Assembly: GCA_964489215.1 (NCBI GenBank)
Contig: CAZAYB010000133.1
Location: 1 to 8,274, forward strand
Direction of reading: 5' to 3'
DNA from: CAZAYB01 sp964489215
Lineage (GTDB): Bacteria; Planctomycetota; Phycisphaerae; Sedimentisphaerales; Anaerohalosphaeraceae
Length of the DNA: 8,274 nt
The stretch's first letter is position 1; every line of letters starts with the position of its first letter. The notes under the pieces are model-generated. The model had not been told where the DNA came from and did not search any database. It saw only the letters and a program-made list of their open reading frames with translations. Positions 5,323 through 8,274 of this stretch are shown one piece after another. Both the position numbers and the translations under genes were made by a program.

Positions 5323-6828
5323 ATGCAAAATTACCCGTTAAACTTAAAAGATAAAAAAATGCAAAACCAAAAAGATAATAATTCCGATAAACAAAAACCT
5401 CAAACAGGTGACAACCAGCTCCAGTCCGGATTAAAAATAGTAAAAAAGCTCTCTTCCAGCCAAAAAGCTGCAAGGTTTCTTGCCATAGACAAAAAAATAA
5501 ACAAAAAAGTAATACTGACGATAACACCCCTTCAAAAAGACCTGCAAGCCAATGACCAGCCTGACACTCAAAAAGACGCAAATGAAACAATAGAAAAACT
5601 AAGACAGACAATACATCAACTCCAGAACCGTACTCAATCACAGGAAATCCAGCTAAAGGAAATAAAAAAATTATCACAAAAACAAAATTCCGACTACGAA
5701 GTAACCATCCAGCAGTTAAAGGCAAAACTCGACCTCGCACTTGACCAGCTGGCATTAACCCCGCCTGAAAGAATGAAACAGGACAAAAAAAACAAAAATA
5801 CAGATAAAAAAACACTTGACGATCATCCGCACCTGACAAAATTCAACGACCCCCTGTACATGCTGCTCTCAAAAAAGGCACCATTTTTAGCAATAACAAT
5901 ATCCGCCGCCGTTATAATAGGACTCTTATCCGCTTTCATTTTCGTCAAATTCTCCAAAACTCCCCCCGCGCCTCCCATTCCCGCATTTATAGACGATGAT
6001 ACACCCAACAGACACACCCAGCTGACCGACTCACAAACCATTCAGCTAAACCAAAACACACCCCCGCAAAACCTCCCAATGCAACCGGCTGCGGACCCTG
6101 AAATAATTAAAACAAAAATGTACTTCAAACCTGCAAAAAACGGAAACCCTCACGCAATGTACAAACTCGCAATGGCGTACTTAAACGGAAGGGGAATTGA
6201 AAAGGATATTGACAAAGCAATTCAATGGCTCATAAAAGCCGGACAAAATGGAAGTGATGACGCTAAGCTGCAGATGGGAATGATGTACTTCAAAGGAAAC
6301 ATTCTTCAAAAGGATGACAAAAAAGCTTTAAAAATGTTCATCGAAGCAGCACAGGCACAAAACAAACTCGCAATGTACAACGCCGCGAGAATTTACCACC
6401 AGCAAAAAGACCCAAGAGCAATTCAATGGTACCAAAAAGCCGCCCAGAAAGGACTCACATCCGCCCTTAATCAGCTCGCCCAGATGCACTTCCTCGGAAA
6501 CATCGCACAAAAGGACCTCAAAAAGGCATTCTACTACTACTCACTCGCTGCTGAACAAAAAGATATAAACGCAATGTACAACCTTGGAGTACTATACCTA
6601 AACGGAATAGGAACAAAAGTAGACCATCAAAAAGCAATGAAATGGCTCCTCATGGCCGCCGAACAGGGTGAACCTGAATCAATGTATCAGATTGCCTTAA
6701 TCTACCACAAAGCAAAGGGAGTCGAAATGGACCTCGAAACCGCAATTTACTGGTACCAAAAAGCCGCAAAAGCAGGAAGCCAAAAAGCCGAAAAACAGCT
6801 CGCAGAACTAAACAAAAATCTCAACTGA
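5323..6828 (+). CDS. Membrane-anchored Sel1-repeat protein with degenerate kinase-like N-terminal segment
   Basis: The product has 501 residues, rich in Lys, Gln and Asn. In order: a hydrophilic start; a segment (36-70) resembling beta-strands 1-3 of a Hanks-type kinase (LKIVKKL, ARFLAID, KKVILTI) without the Gly-rich loop or the catalytic Lys; a coiled coil (about 84-146); one transmembrane helix (about 187-209); a Pro-rich linker (212-222); then six Sel1 repeats (274-309, 310-345, 346-376 short, 377-412, 413-448, 449-484) and a final helix. Sel1 repeats are alpha-solenoid protein-binding modules. The expected topology is N-terminus inside and repeats outside the inner membrane, an inference. 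The start is uncertain: neither this ATG nor the in-frame ATG at 5359 has a good ribosome binding site, and an overlapping ATG at 5318 opens a 7-codon frame (MKCKITR). The gene opposes its neighbours in direction and its sense strand is poor in G. A scaffold or regulatory role is likely; no specific function can be assigned. Confidence 0.88.
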   Translation: MQNYPLNLKDKKMQNQKDNNSDKQKPQTGDNQLQSGLKIVKKLSSSQKAARFLAIDKKINKKVILTITPLQKDLQANDQPDTQKDANETIEKLRQTIHQLQNRTQSQEIQLKEIKKLSQKQNSDYEVTIQQLKAKLDLALDQLALTPPERMKQDKKNKNTDKKTLDDHPHLTKFNDPLYMLLSKKAPFLAITISAAVIIGLLSAFIFVKFSKTPPAPPIPAFIDDDTPNRHTQLTDSQTIQLNQNTPPQNLPMQPAADPEIIKTKMYFKPAKNGNPHAMYKLAMAYLNGRGIEKDIDKAIQWLIKAGQNGSDDAKLQMGMMYFKGNILQKDDKKALKMFIEAAQAQNKLAMYNAARIYHQQKDPRAIQWYQKAAQKGLTSALNQLAQMHFLGNIAQKDLKKAFYYYSLAAEQKDINAMYNLGVLYLNGIGTKVDHQKAMKWLLMAAEQGEPESMYQIALIYHKAKGVEMDLETAIYWYQKAAKAGSQKAEKQLAELNKNLN

Positions 6829-6838
6829 AACAAAAACC

Positions 6839-8248
6839 CTAACGAGACTTCGCAACTCGCTCTACCTGAGCAAGATACTTTTGAATATTATCCCTCGGCT
6901 CAATCTGCTGAGCGCGCTTAAGAAGGTCTACTGCCTCAAGATACTTGCCCTCACCAACAAGAAGCTGTGCATGGCGAACCAAAGCATCAGACTCATACTC
7001 CTCTATCGCAGCAGCACGCTCATAATAGAATATCGCCTTTTCAACATCGCCCTGACGCATACTGTGCTGGCCAAGAAGTATCAACGCCTCTCCGTCAAGA
7101 GGATCAAGTTCTACTATCTCCTCAAGAACTTTAACCTCTTCTTCACCCTCACCTGCAGCAACCGCAAGCCTGGCCTCGAGCTTGAGAATCTCCTTACGGT
7201 CCTCTTTACCAAGAACATCGGACTTATACTCCCGGATTTTAGCAATCAGCTTCTTAGTCTCTTCATTCGCCGCCCTGGCCGCAAGTATCTTGGCAGAGCG
7301 TATAGACCTCTCTGCACTGCTGCCGCTATCCTCCAGCTTCATCGCGCTTATATATGCATCTGCAGCCATCGAATAAAGCTCTTCATTGATATAAATATCA
7401 CCAAGCATATTAAGGCTCTCAGGTGTGGACTCGCCCATATTATTCACAAGCTCATATATCTGGGCCGCCTTCAATGGCTTATCCATACCAATATAAGCGT
7501 TTGCCTGCAAGAGCCAAAGATCTGACCTGTCTGGATTATCTCGAATAAGCTGACCGCAAAGTGCCGCAGCCTCCCCAAAACGCTCCTGCTTGAAAAAGCT
7601 CCTCGCAAGACCCATCTTCCAGTCGAGAGTATCCGGATCAAGAAGAATCGCCATTCGATAAGCACTCTCTGAAGATATATGATTCTCGACCGAAGAATAA
7701 GCAAAACCCATCAAACCGTAAGTAATCGAATCACTCCCGCCAAGCTCAACAACACGTATCAAAGCTGGCAAAGCCTTCTTAAACTCACCCTGACGGATAT
7801 ATATCAGGCCAAGATTACGCCAGGCCCTGCGAAACTTCGGAAACTTATCTACCGCAGCATGATAAACCTCAGCTGCTTCATCAAGCTTGTCCTGCTGAAA
7901 ATATATGTTCGCAAGCGTAAAATCAAAAACAGCACTGGACGCCTCATTACCGTTCTCCTTCAACATCAACGCCGCCTCATCCATCTCATCTGAGGATATA
8001 AGCTCAAGAATCTCCTGCATTATCTCTCGCTCATCAAGAGTCACAGTCGGCTCAATCTCCGTCTCAGCGATATAACTTTCTACAAACTGACGCTTAAAAG
8101 ATTCACTGTTCCATATTGCAAGCTCAAATTCACTTAAATGTCCACGCTCATCTGCTCCGACTACGATTGAATCTTCTTCGCAAAATCCAGATAAAGAAAA
8201 CAATACTGCAAAGCAAAACGCCAGATATATAAACCTTTTGTAAAACAA
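6839..8248 (-). CDS. Exported TPR protein, resembling the TPR subunit of TonB2-type ExbB-ExbD-TonB operons
   Basis: The product has 469 residues. It begins at a TTG (8248) with AGAAAGGA 7 nt upstream; the ATG at 8274 is followed at once by TAA. A signal peptide (about 1-23, ending SGFC) is followed by a Glu-rich linker. SGFC is not a proper lipobox, so the protein is probably periplasmic, not lipidated. TPR units run from about 73 to 307 (for example NIYFQQDKLDEAAEVYHAAV, AWRNLGLIYIRQGEFKKAL, LANAYIGMDKPLKAA-like at 249-262) and resume at 384-451 after a charged helical stretch (310-370). The central part, with TYGLMGFAY, ESAYRMAILLDPD, LWLLQANAYIG and ESLNMLGDIYINE, resembles from memory the TPR proteins that follow tonB in ExbB-ExbD-TonB operons of marine bacteria (Vibrio TonB2 type). 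That assignment is tentative. The stop is TAG, and the gene converges on the Sel1 gene with no terminator between. Confidence 0.87.
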   Translation of the reverse strand: MFYKRFIYLAFCFAVLFSLSGFCEEDSIVVGADERGHLSEFELAIWNSESFKRQFVESYIAETEIEPTVTLDEREIMQEILELISSDEMDEAALMLKENGNEASSAVFDFTLANIYFQQDKLDEAAEVYHAAVDKFPKFRRAWRNLGLIYIRQGEFKKALPALIRVVELGGSDSITYGLMGFAYSSVENHISSESAYRMAILLDPDTLDWKMGLARSFFKQERFGEAAALCGQLIRDNPDRSDLWLLQANAYIGMDKPLKAAQIYELVNNMGESTPESLNMLGDIYINEELYSMAADAYISAMKLEDSGSSAERSIRSAKILAARAANEETKKLIAKIREYKSDVLGKEDRKEILKLEARLAVAAGEGEEEVKVLEEIVELDPLDGEALILLGQHSMRQGDVEKAIFYYERAAAIEEYESDALVRHAQLLVGEGKYLEAVDLLKRAQQIEPRDNIQKYLAQVERVAKSR

Positions 8249-8255
8249 ATTTATA

Positions 8256-8263
8256 TCCTTTCT
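8256..8263 (-). promoter_or_regulatory. Ribosome binding site AGAAAGGA supporting the TTG start of the TPR gene
   Basis: The octamer lies 7 nt before TTG at 8248-8246, the same sequence and spacing as at the beta-helix gene. No ATG close by would give a signal peptide, so TTG is the best start. Confidence 0.8.
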
Positions 8264-8274
8264 AAAAATTACAT

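Noticed and set aside
5312..5839. Minus-strand open frame of 175 codons rich in Phe and Leu, resembling a membrane protein
   Set aside because: It is the complement of the A- and Lys-rich Sel1 coding region; poly-Lys/Gln codons read as Phe/Leu on the other strand. It has no ribosome binding site or family pattern.
6881..7525. Plus-strand open frame of 214 codons opposite the TPR gene
   Set aside because: Antisense to strong TPR repeats; no domain pattern and an arginine/leucine-rich random look.
1..8274. CRISPR array, insertion sequence, phage or tRNA elements
   Set aside because: No regularly spaced direct repeats, no transposase or integrase, no terminal inverted repeats and no cloverleaf were seen.

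Overview
The window looks like a piece of a planctomycete chromosome, most likely class Phycisphaerae and close to the Sedimentisphaerales. Three observations point there. A secreted beta-helix protein ends in a single dockerin-like calcium-loop tail (GDLTDDGQVDLADF, then NWL), which is common on exported proteins of that group. The cell envelope is of diderm type, with a TonB-dependent receptor and a lipoprotein. Base composition is moderate to low GC. This placement is inference; there is no rRNA or other marker gene in the window.

Layout. Four of the five genes are on the minus strand. Reading that strand from right to left: an exported TPR protein (8248-6839, TTG start); an exported Asp-rich beta-helix protein with a dockerin-like tail (4720-3014), closed by a strong intrinsic terminator (2983-2941); a TPR-like lipoprotein (2761-1460, perhaps starting at 2728); and a TonB-dependent receptor (1466-60) whose start overlaps the lipoprotein stop in the motif ATGGTAA. 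The fifth gene, on the plus strand (5323-6828), encodes a membrane-anchored Sel1-repeat protein. It has a near-consensus sigma70-type promoter and runs head-on into the TPR gene, with 10 bp between the two stop codons. The two larger non-coding gaps (2762-3013 and 4721-5322) hold promoters, hairpins and inverted repeats.

How the genes may fit together. The receptor, its translationally coupled lipoprotein and the beta-helix protein look like the outer-membrane and exported parts of a TonB-dependent uptake system. The exported TPR protein resembles the TPR subunit that follows ExbB-ExbD-TonB in TonB2-type operons, so energising genes may lie just beyond the right edge. The Sel1 protein carries what looks like a decayed N-lobe of a Hanks-type protein kinase ahead of a coiled coil and a transmembrane helix.

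The most notable anomaly is that the receptor frame stops at a TAG about 450 residues short of normal receptor length, while the same frame continues open and receptor-like to the left edge. This suggests a nonsense mutation, a sequencing error or readthrough. TAG also ends two other genes here, so genome-wide amber recoding is unlikely.
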